Source: Porphyromonas uenonis DSM 23387 = JCM 13868 (lineage in GTDB: Bacteria > Bacteroidota > Bacteroidia > Bacteroidales > Porphyromonadaceae). From it: 64,000 nucleotides of DNA. Shown one piece after another: positions 35,242-42,695 of this stretch (positions are counted from its first letter, which is position 1; every line of letters starts with the position of its first letter). The notes below the pieces were generated by a model. The model searched no databases, had not been told where the DNA came from, and worked only from the letters and a program-made list of their open reading frames with translations. Position numbers and translations under genes: made by a program. Where the stretch lies: positions 159,945 to 223,944 of the forward strand of contig NZ_KI535309.1 of NCBI RefSeq assembly GCF_000482365.1. Reading direction: 5' to 3'.

Positions 35242-36906
35242 TTACTTCCAGTTGTGCTCTAGCTCCTTATTTGCGAAGCGATCCTGAAGTGGGAACTCCC
35301 AGTAGAACATGACATCCGAAGCGTCCTTCTTGAGGTCTAGGTAAGACTTCGTTACTGTCGTAGCAGACTGACCCTTGGTAAGACCCTCCTGAAGAGGCTT
35401 ATTGGTACGATCTATAGGATCACCCCAGCGCTTGAGGTCAGTCATGCGGGTACCCATACCCACTAGCTCACGAGTACGCTCATTCTTGATCGTCTCCATC
35501 ATCTCCTTCTGGTTGCTAGCCTTGAGCTCAACTTCTAGACCACGGCTCTTGCGGAAGGTCTCCAGAGTAGTCTTTGCAGCAGTCCAGTCACCACTCCAAG
35601 CCTGAGCCTCAGCCTTGATGAGCCAAGCCTCTGCTATATCAAAGAGGTGTGTAGAGTGTGCATAAGAAATACGATTACGCTTAGCATCGGTATCCAAGCG
35701 AGGATTACCTCTAAACTTGGAGACAAAGGTAATCACCTCTTGACCATCAACCTCTCCATAGAATACGGGGAAGTCGTTGGTTCCTTTACGCCCATCAGTG
35801 TCCTCTAGCCAAACTTGACCTCGAAGGTCCTCCTTAGAGTCTTCAGGATCTTCAGGATCCATGGATTTCTTATAGAGGTCAATGAGGTACTGGTTGGGGA
35901 ACCATGTAGGAGAGGAGAACTCGTACTGAACCTTCTTACCTGTATTTGGATTGACGTTATCATAGATCCATAGACCATGTAGGATACCGTATACACGACC
36001 AACCTTTTGCGTAGCGTAGGTCTTGATCATGATCTCAGAAGAGTTCTCTGTGATCCAGAGCTTCTTCAGGCCATCTGTCGTAGCCTCCCCAAGAGGATAG
36101 CGGGTGATAAAGCGATCTACCTCCTTGATAGCATCCTGATAGCGGTGCATCTCTAGGAAGATACGAGCGCGTACAGCATAGCAGTAATCCTTGATCAGGT
36201 AGCATGGGATGCCGTCCTGCTCGAGGACGTCCGGATCTGCTAGAAAGTTATCCTTGGCAGGGATAACCTTAGAAGCCTCCTCCAGCTCGTTTAGACACCA
36301 CTCGTAGACCTCCTTTTGGGTAGCTCTCTTCTTATTGGTCTTCTGAAGCAGAGGATCATACTCCTTGATAAGGACGATACCAGGCTCCTGACCATCATTG
36401 TCGCTATAACGCTTAGAGAAGCGGCACATCAAGCGGTAGTTAGCCAGTGCACGGAGTGCTCGAGCCTCAGCGATATAGATATCTAGCTTTTTAGGCTCAT
36501 CGTCCTTGAGAGTCTTCATGAGCTCTTCGTTTGCCTTCATCTCATTGGCTCTCATGATGAAGTAGTTGGCATCCTTGATAATTGTAGCGAAGGATCCGAA
36601 GTAAGCAGCGATCATGTCGTTGCTGGAGAGGTTTTCCTTATTCCACGAGTAGAACGGGAAGTAAGTATTACCATCTTTCGCTGTCAGGTGGAATAGGTCA
36701 GCCTGCATATCTCCTAGGAAGAGGTTGCCTGGAGACTCCGCCCCACGAAGGGTCGAGTAGAGACTCTCACGGAGCCACTTGACCTCCTGGAAGCTCTTTA
36801 GAGGCTTCTGCTCCTTAACGCCCTCGGGTACGAAGCCGACCTGGCAAGCGGAGAATGCTACTAACGATAGGATGAGTAGTCCTATAGTCTTGATATATCT
36901 TTTCAT
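35242..36906 (-). CDS. SusD/RagB family outer-membrane lipoprotein
   Basis: A 554-residue surface lipoprotein. The lipobox is LVAFSACQ, with the lipidated cysteine at residue 21. The SusD fold is recognisable from the TPR-like helices in the first half (IAEARALRALANYRLMCRFSKRYSD), NERTRELVGMGTRMTDLKRWG near residue 490, and the conserved end YWEFPLQDRFANKELEHNW. SusD/RagB proteins act as the lid of a SusC/RagA barrel and bind the substrate. No glycoside hydrolase or sensor gene is next to it, so peptides rather than glycans may be the ligand, as for P. gingivalis RagB; this is inference. It follows the SusC gene by 36 bases in one operon. Confidence 0.93.
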   Translation of the reverse strand: MKRYIKTIGLLILSLVAFSACQVGFVPEGVKEQKPLKSFQEVKWLRESLYSTLRGAESPGNLFLGDMQADLFHLTAKDGNTYFPFYSWNKENLSSNDMIAAYFGSFATIIKDANYFIMRANEMKANEELMKTLKDDEPKKLDIYIAEARALRALANYRLMCRFSKRYSDNDGQEPGIVLIKEYDPLLQKTNKKRATQKEVYEWCLNELEEASKVIPAKDNFLADPDVLEQDGIPCYLIKDYCYAVRARIFLEMHRYQDAIKEVDRFITRYPLGEATTDGLKKLWITENSSEIMIKTYATQKVGRVYGILHGLWIYDNVNPNTGKKVQYEFSSPTWFPNQYLIDLYKKSMDPEDPEDSKEDLRGQVWLEDTDGRKGTNDFPVFYGEVDGQEVITFVSKFRGNPRLDTDAKRNRISYAHSTHLFDIAEAWLIKAEAQAWSGDWTAAKTTLETFRKSRGLEVELKASNQKEMMETIKNERTRELVGMGTRMTDLKRWGDPIDRTNKPLQEGLTKGQSATTVTKSYLDLKKDASDVMFYWEFPLQDRFANKELEHNWK

Positions 36907-36942
36907 AATTTCTGTGCTATAAGTATAGAGGGTTCGACACTA

Positions 36943-39900
36943 TTAGAAAGTAATCTGTAGACCACCAACATACTGACGTGTGTTAGGATATTGGTTCATA
37001 CTCATGTTACCCACAGCCTCTGGATCATACCCAGAGAATTGAGTAAAGGTCAGCAGGTTACGACCCGTCACGTAGACACGTACGCCAGAGATGAGGCCGA
37101 TCTTCTCAAACCATGCGCTAGGCAGGGTGTATGAGAGACGTAGGTTCTTCAGACGTAGGAATGAAGCGTTCTCTAGCAGACGGCTATCGGACTTCATCTC
37201 CTCACCAAACTTAGGAATGTCTGTCTTCTGACCAGGCTCCGTCCAAGCGTTAAGTAGCTTACGGCTCTTGTTCATGCCTAGGAAAACATCGTTCTTAGAC
37301 ATATTCTCATAGAAGTAGCGGTCGTTGTTGATAACATACTTACCAACGTTGAATGACCAGTCTACATCGAGAGCGAGTCCCTTCCAGCTAGCACCAAAGG
37401 ATAGACCGCCAGTAAATGGAGCCTGAAGGTTCTTACCACTAGCGCGGAGTAGCTTAGCCTCATCGTAGTACTCAGTTACCTCAGAGGTTAGGTTGCCGTT
37501 AGCATCGGGTACATACCACTGCTGCTTACCAGTCTCAGGATTGACGCCTGCATACTCTGCGATAAGGAACTGAGTAGGCTGACCAACCTTGTAGATCAGT
37601 GCCTTCGACGGCATCTTGTACTCTGGCAGATCGTAGAAGAGCTTAGTAACGCGGTTAGCATTGTAGTTCAGCGTTGTAGCTGCATATACGTTCCAGTCAC
37701 GTGTACGAACGATGTCGTAGCTGAGCGTCAGGTCGACACCCGTATTGGCTAGTGAGCCGACATTCTCATAGCGGCCAGAGAAACCAGTAGCATAGGGCTT
37801 CGGTACGAACATCAACATGTCATCTGTGATACGATGATAGATGTTGAGGACTGAGTGCAGGCGATTGTCAAAAGCGTCAAAGTCGACACCGACGTTGAGG
37901 TTAGACTGCGTCTCCCATCCGAGGTCTGGATTACCGATCGTTGAGGTATAGATACCTAGACCCTCTGAGTACTTAGTCTGTCCGTAGCGAGCCATAAAGG
38001 CGAGTGCAGGGATAGAGGAGTTACCCGTAGTACCCCAGCTAGCACGTAGACGTAGTGTGTTGATCCACTTAACGTGATCTAGGTGTGCACGATAGATATC
38101 GTAGGTGGCACCTACTGAGTAGAAGAGACCCTGACGGTTCTTAGCACCAAAGCGAGAGGAAGCATCACTACGTAGAGATAGGTCTAAGTGTAGATAGTTA
38201 TCAAATGAGTAGTTGACACGTCCGAAGAATGAGAGGTAGGAGTACCCACCCTTAGACTGAGAGGGAGGAACTAGGTCACTAGCATTGGTGCTACCCTGAG
38301 AGAGTAGTCCTAGCTGAGGATCCTCGATACCAGTAGCTACAGCAGAGATACCATCGTAGCGATACTGTACCCACTCCTGTCCTAGGAGGACGGTCATCTT
38401 GTGCTTGTCAGCAAAAGAGAAGCGATACTCGCCCGTATTGGTCCAAGTGAAGTTGTTGTCTAGTGAGCGACCCTCTAGACGGCTACCACGATCATCAACT
38501 AGAGTCCAGTAGCGACCAGGCTTGTAGAATACAGACTCTGTACCATAGGTTAGGTCGATACCTGCCTGAGTCTTGAGGATCAGGCCCTTGATTGGGGTAA
38601 CCTCAGCATAAGAAGCTATGCTAGCCTGATAGGTGTTGTAGTTGTGTGGCTGATACTTCTCTGTAAAGTCTGGGAAGATCTCCATACCAAATAGAGATAC
38701 GTAGTACTTTCTCAGATTACCGTCAGCATCATATGGAGACATGTAGCGAGGCTTGATGGCTGCACCAAAGGTACCAGCATCTGCGTAAGCACCACCCTCG
38801 AAACCTGCTGAAACCTGGTCGGTGTATGCTCCGAAGACATTTGCACCTACCTTGAGCCAGTCCTTGACGCGAGAGTCTACGCTGACACGACCGTTGTAAC
38901 GCTTGAAGCCGTTGCGACCACGTGTGATACCCTCCTGAGAGAGTGTACCCATAGAGATGTAGTACTGCGTACGGTTGCTACCACCACTCATAGAGAGGTC
39001 AGCCTGATACGTAGGCGCCTTCTTGCCCATGAAGAAGCGGAGCCAATCAAAGTTGTAGTCTGCAGGCTCATAGAACTCTATATCTGCAGGAGCGTTAAAG
39101 CCCCAAGCCTTGTTCGGGAGCTTATACTGAGACTTCTCTGTGAGCTTCTTGATTAGGTCATTCTTTGTGTACTTACCAGTGAAGTCGTAAGGCTTGAGAT
39201 ACTCATACTTAGCCTGATGCTCTAGTAGCTCATCGCCACTCATGAAGTCTTCGTAAGGCTTATAGTTTGCAAACTCAGAGATACCGTACTGTGCATTGAC
39301 GGTGATATGTCCGAGTCCCTCCTCAGAGCGCTTACCCTTCTTGGTCGTGATGACGACGACACCGTTAGCAGCACGAGCACCATAGATAGAGGTAGAGGAA
39401 GCATCCATGAGGACGTTCATACTCTCGATATCGTTAGAGTTCATAGCCATGACGGTGTTAAGGTCGGTCTGCATACCATCTACGATGTAGAGGGGAGCAT
39501 TACCAGCAGTTAGAGATCCAGTACCGTGAATCTGAACGTCAGCTACAGCATTAGGATCACCAGAGGTGGTCAAGACACTCATACCAGCGACTTTACCCTG
39601 GAGTGCGTCCATCACGTTGGCTACAGGCTTCTCAGCGATCTGCTCACCAGAGACGCGAGCCATAGATCCTGAGATCGTGCTGAGCTTCTGTCCTGAACCG
39701 TAACCTACGACAACCACCTGGTCTAGGACCTGTGAGTCGGCCGTCATGACGACATTCATCACCTTAGTGATAGGTAGGGTAACTGTCTTAAGACCTACGT
39801 AGGAGAAGGTCAGCTTCTTAGCAGAGGCAGGTACACTAAGTGTAAACTTACCATCTACGTCTGTCGTGGTACCGATAGAGGTGTTGCCCTCGACAACCAC

Positions 39901-40026
39901 GTTCGCAAACATCACTGGCTCCTTACCCTCTCCCGAGGTGACAGTACCTGTGATGGTCCTATTCTGCGCTACAGCCCATCCTATGCTGGCCGTTAGCATC
40001 AGAAAGAATAGAGCCAATCTTTTCAT
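36943..40026 (-). CDS. SusC/RagA family TonB-linked outer-membrane transporter
   Basis: A 1027-residue TonB-dependent transporter. A signal peptide (1-20, ending AVA-Q) leads into the carboxypeptidase-regulatory-like domain (NRTITGTVTSGEGKEPVMFA to about residue 100). The SusC-type TonB region DQVVVVGYGSGQKLSTISG follows, then the plug with IHGTGSLTAGNAPLYIVDGM and SIYGARAANGVVVITTKKG. The 22-strand barrel ends in TRQYVGGLQITF, the expected aromatic last residue. It imports substrates captured by the SusD lipoprotein encoded directly downstream. The gene has a good promoter but a leader of about 200 nt, which may carry post-transcriptional control. Confidence 0.95.
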   Translation of the reverse strand: MKRLALFFLMLTASIGWAVAQNRTITGTVTSGEGKEPVMFANVVVEGNTSIGTTTDVDGKFTLSVPASAKKLTFSYVGLKTVTLPITKVMNVVMTADSQVLDQVVVVGYGSGQKLSTISGSMARVSGEQIAEKPVANVMDALQGKVAGMSVLTTSGDPNAVADVQIHGTGSLTAGNAPLYIVDGMQTDLNTVMAMNSNDIESMNVLMDASSTSIYGARAANGVVVITTKKGKRSEEGLGHITVNAQYGISEFANYKPYEDFMSGDELLEHQAKYEYLKPYDFTGKYTKNDLIKKLTEKSQYKLPNKAWGFNAPADIEFYEPADYNFDWLRFFMGKKAPTYQADLSMSGGSNRTQYYISMGTLSQEGITRGRNGFKRYNGRVSVDSRVKDWLKVGANVFGAYTDQVSAGFEGGAYADAGTFGAAIKPRYMSPYDADGNLRKYYVSLFGMEIFPDFTEKYQPHNYNTYQASIASYAEVTPIKGLILKTQAGIDLTYGTESVFYKPGRYWTLVDDRGSRLEGRSLDNNFTWTNTGEYRFSFADKHKMTVLLGQEWVQYRYDGISAVATGIEDPQLGLLSQGSTNASDLVPPSQSKGGYSYLSFFGRVNYSFDNYLHLDLSLRSDASSRFGAKNRQGLFYSVGATYDIYRAHLDHVKWINTLRLRASWGTTGNSSIPALAFMARYGQTKYSEGLGIYTSTIGNPDLGWETQSNLNVGVDFDAFDNRLHSVLNIYHRITDDMLMFVPKPYATGFSGRYENVGSLANTGVDLTLSYDIVRTRDWNVYAATTLNYNANRVTKLFYDLPEYKMPSKALIYKVGQPTQFLIAEYAGVNPETGKQQWYVPDANGNLTSEVTEYYDEAKLLRASGKNLQAPFTGGLSFGASWKGLALDVDWSFNVGKYVINNDRYFYENMSKNDVFLGMNKSRKLLNAWTEPGQKTDIPKFGEEMKSDSRLLENASFLRLKNLRLSYTLPSAWFEKIGLISGVRVYVTGRNLLTFTQFSGYDPEAVGNMSMNQYPNTRQYVGGLQITF

Positions 40027-40233
40027 AAAACTCTTCTTTAGCGTTAGTTATACATTGATAGTTTGAATAGTCATAGTCACACGCCACGTCACGCTAGCGA
40101 CTGGGCAGTGTGTATCCGACATAACCTAAGAACAAGCGATAGAGTCTCTTCCCACACTATAGTTTGTACAGGCACCACCCTATACAAGCCCTTTTAGTAC
40201 GGTGGAAGGGATCCTACCTTAACCTTTCGGAAA

Positions 40234-40265
40234 CAAAGGTAGTACAAAAATGCGGGGAAAGCAAA
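40234..40265 (-). promoter_or_regulatory. Promoter of the SusC/SusD operon
   Basis: On the minus strand TTTG (40265-40262) and TACCTTTG (40241-40234), spaced by 20 bases, match the Bacteroidota consensus at both elements. The SusC start is 208 bases downstream, an unusually long leader with several weak stems (for example TTGTA/TACAA). Confidence 0.7.
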
Positions 40266-40490
40266 TCACACCCCTCTCCACCATGCCCCGTACGACCCGT
40301 CGCTGCATATGATTCAGTCGCTCGTTACAGTTTGCATTAATCTCGTTATTTACTAGGGATAGAGCAGACAAGCTGGTGTAATCAAGACGACTTCAGGCAG
40401 CTCTACCGAGGCAAGGGAAGATCGCCACAAAGCTAGTGAGTAAAAATGCCAGTGGCACTAGTGACTCTCATGTCCCTAGGTGCTACCCCT
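40266..40490. other. Non-coding stretch upstream of the susC promoter
   Basis: No supported gene. An ACTAGTGACTCTCATG segment near 40458-40472 resembles the palindrome at 11581. Otherwise I see nothing. Confidence 0.3.
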
Positions 40491-40537
40491 AAACTCTAAT
40501 CTCTGACCTCTAACTTCTAATCTCTAACTTCTAATCC
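40491..40537. repeat. TTAGAGG-type heptads (one arm)
   Basis: Heptads CTCTAAT, CTCTGAC, CTCTAAC, TTCTAAT, CTCTAAC, TTCTAAT directly abut the left end of the element at 40542. A matching partial arm (CTAACTTCTAATCTCTAATT) lies just after its right end, at 40920-40940. Confidence 0.75.
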
Positions 40538-40541
40538 AGGA

Positions 40542-40918
40542 CTGACGCATTATAATTGCTCCGTTAGGAGCTACACGTTAGCGACAAGCGAGACTTGGAT
40601 GAGTTCATTATATATACTATTGCTGTCCGACTACTCGACTTCGACCAATCTACAGTTTTCTTCGTAGGAAACTCTAGTTTCTTACCTAGGAAACTCCAGT
40701 TTCTTACCTAGGAAACTCTAGTTTCATACCTAGGAAACTTTAGTTTCATACCTAGGAAACTTTAGTTTCATGCCTAGGAAACTCCAGTTTCACCCCGTAT
40801 GGAACTTTAGTTTCACCCAAGTGGTACTGATAGTTAGCTCATTTCTGCAGAACGATCTACTCGATGCCCCCCTCAAAAAGCTTTCACTGGACAGCAATAA
40901 CTATATATAATGCGTCAG
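40542..40918. mobile_element. Candidate 377-bp MITE with 13-bp perfect terminal inverted repeats
   Basis: The ends are CTGACGCATTATA (40542-40554) and TATAATGCGTCAG (40906-40918), perfect inverted copies. A second inverted pair lies just inside: CATTATATATACTATTGCTGTCC (40606-40628) with its near complement at 40889-40912. The centre is the 22-bp palindromic tandem array. There is no open frame of note. It lies between the SusC promoter and the rsmH promoter. Confidence 0.6.
40659..40814. repeat. 22-bp palindromic tandem repeat array
   Basis: About seven units, five of them of exactly 22 bases (40681-40790), following the pattern CWTACCTAGGAAACTYYAGTTT. Each unit contains two palindromes, CCTAGG and GAAACT-NN-AGTTTC, so each can fold alone or with any neighbour. 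The outer units are degenerate. There are no variable spacers, so it is not a CRISPR array. Confidence 0.8.
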
Positions 40919-40944
40919 CCCTAACTTCTAATCTCTAATTTGAT

Positions 40945-40952
40945 TACCTTTG
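40945..40952 (+). promoter_or_regulatory. -7 box of the rsmH-ftsW cluster
   Basis: TACCTTTG, an exact -7 consensus, directly after heptad repeats. It is 87 bases before the start codon at 41040. The heptads occupy the -33 position, so the repeat family may contribute to or interfere with this promoter. Confidence 0.65.
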
Positions 40953-41039
40953 CAGTAACTCTGTGAGCATGGCGATCAGACTGCTTTCGTCGGAAGCGCA
41001 CTGAACTCTCTGTCAAACGTTTATCACTCTTTACCTCCT

Positions 41040-41972
41040 TTGTCCACTAACCTCTATCATACGCCTGTCCTCTGTGAGGATTCTCTTGACTTGCTGGTCA
41101 CGACGCCCTCGGGTCTCTATGTAGATGTCACGATGGGTGGCGGGGGGCACTCGCGTGCGCTCCTCGAGCGACTCTCTCCCGAGGGCCGCTGTATCGGTCT
41201 TGATCAAGATCCCGATGCGATGGCTAATGCGCCTCAGGATAGTCGTTACCACTTTGTGGCGACGAACTTTCGCTACCTGGGGCAGTGGCTCGACTACTGG
41301 GGGCTCACAGGAGAGGTGGATGGGATCTTGGCGGACCTAGGAGTTTCGTCTCACCACTTCGACAGTGAGGAGCGGGGCTTTAGCTTTCGCTATGAGGAGG
41401 CGATGCCTGATATGCGTATGAATAGCCGATCGGGCGTTACAGCTCGTGACCTACTGCTGAGCTATAGCGAGGAGCAGCTGGCGGATATACTATATTATTA
41501 TGGTGAGCTGCATGATGCTCGTCGCATCGCTGCGCTACTGGTATCGCATCGTGCCGTGGGTTACCCGACGATCGCCTCGCTCGTGGAGGTACTGGCGCCT
41601 GTCCTACCTAAGGGAGGGCCTCAGCTACGCAATAAGCTGAGCCGTATCTTCCAGGCGCTGCGCATCGAGGTGAATGACGAGCTGGGTGCTCTGCGTCAAC
41701 TGCTGAGCGACTCGGTGCGTCTCCTGAAGCCTGGGGGGCGCATAGCGATCATCTCTTATCACTCGCTGGAGGATCGTATGGTCAAGGAATTCTTCCGTCT
41801 GGGGAGCTTCGAACAGCCGAATGAGGCTTTGGCTGGGATGCCCATGTCAAAGCCAGCCCCCCTGCGTGTGATCACAAAAAAAGCTATCACACCCTCTGCG
41901 GATGAGATAGCAGACAATAATCGAGCTCGTAGCGCTAAGCTACGTGTGGCAGAGCTTCGTGAAGATATTTGA
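41040..41972 (+). CDS. rsmH: 16S rRNA (cytosine(1402)-N4)-methyltransferase RsmH
   Basis: A 310-residue SAM-dependent methyltransferase acting on C1402 of 16S rRNA. Signatures are YHTPVLCEDSLDLL at the start, YVDVTMGGGGHSRALLER (SAM loop), GLDQDPDAMANA, DGILADLGVSSHHFDSEERGFSF, and near the end PGGRIAIISYHSLEDRMVKEF. The start is a TTG at 41040. No ATG is available before the conserved YHTPVL, so a rare start codon is used unless the sequence is wrong. It opens the division and wall cluster. No mraZ lies upstream; the place is taken by repeats. Confidence 0.94.
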   Translation: MSTNLYHTPVLCEDSLDLLVTTPSGLYVDVTMGGGGHSRALLERLSPEGRCIGLDQDPDAMANAPQDSRYHFVATNFRYLGQWLDYWGLTGEVDGILADLGVSSHHFDSEERGFSFRYEEAMPDMRMNSRSGVTARDLLLSYSEEQLADILYYYGELHDARRIAALLVSHRAVGYPTIASLVEVLAPVLPKGGPQLRNKLSRIFQALRIEVNDELGALRQLLSDSVRLLKPGGRIAIISYHSLEDRMVKEFFRLGSFEQPNEALAGMPMSKPAPLRVITKKAITPSADEIADNNRARSAKLRVAELREDI

Positions 41973-41984
41973 GCGGGATGAGCT

Positions 41985-42665
41985 ATGGTTAAGATCGACG
42001 AATCATACTTTGACAACAACCTAGAGGAGGAGCTACAGAAGCCAACATCCGTGGCTACTGACGAGCCAGCGACTGAGCCTCTGTCGAGACCTTTGCTGGG
42101 AGATCTCCTAGACGAGGAGGACTCGCCAGAAGTTATCGAGGCGGATGCCCCGAGCGACACAGCTCCTGCTGCAATGGATCCTGCAGACGATAAGGTGACA
42201 GCTGAGCCCGCTCCCCTAGCGGAGCTAGAGGCTCCCGATGAGCAGGACGCTGCAGGAGAGCTGGAGCCCTCCGAAGAGCTAGAGGAGGAAGAGATGGCAG
42301 AAGAGTCTGACGAAGAGTCTAACGAGTCTACCCGTAAAAGCTCTTCGCGTGGTCTGTGGTACTGGCTAGGCGGAGATATGCTGGAGCAGCCTTCCTTTAG
42401 GAAGTATATACCCGCCTTTATCGCTATCCTCCTGATGGGACTGATCCATGTCACGAGCAACTATCAGGTCATCGCCAAGCGTCGCCAGATAGATAAGCTA
42501 GAGACACAGGTCAAAGACTTGACCTACAAACATATGGAGAGTGTCAGCGAGCTAACACGTCGTAGTATCGGGGGCAACTTCGAGCAGCAGCTCCAAGCGA
42601 TGGGGTCAGACCTTGAGGCACCCTCGCAGCAGACAATCATTCTCTATCGTGACACTAAGAAATAA
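41985..42665 (+). CDS. FtsL-like cell division protein with long acidic N-terminus
   Basis: A 226-residue predicted bitopic membrane protein in the ftsL position. Residues 1 to about 120 are highly acidic and rich in Glu, Asp, Ala, Pro and Ser. A single membrane segment (YIPAFIAILLMGLIHVTS, about residues 140-160) is followed by a periplasmic coiled coil (AKRRQIDKLETQVKDLTYKHM). This matches the FtsL-like family of Bacteroidota, which together with FtsQ/DivIC helps recruit FtsW and FtsI to the septum. The acidic cytoplasmic extension is much longer than in classical FtsL. It lies 12 bases after rsmH and 30 before ftsI. Confidence 0.8.
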   Translation: MVKIDESYFDNNLEEELQKPTSVATDEPATEPLSRPLLGDLLDEEDSPEVIEADAPSDTAPAAMDPADDKVTAEPAPLAELEAPDEQDAAGELEPSEELEEEEMAEESDEESNESTRKSSSRGLWYWLGGDMLEQPSFRKYIPAFIAILLMGLIHVTSNYQVIAKRRQIDKLETQVKDLTYKHMESVSELTRRSIGGNFEQQLQAMGSDLEAPSQQTIILYRDTKK

Positions 42666-42695
42666 TCTCTCGCCTCTTTAACGCACCACTCCTCT

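Noticed and set aside
40659-40814. CRISPR array
   Set aside because: The 22-bp units are contiguous, with no variable spacers, and no cas genes are present.
41759-42460. 233-codon serine-rich open frame antisense to rsmH and the FtsL-like gene
   Set aside because: The long serine runs are the reverse reading of the acidic Glu/Asp-rich FtsL extension.
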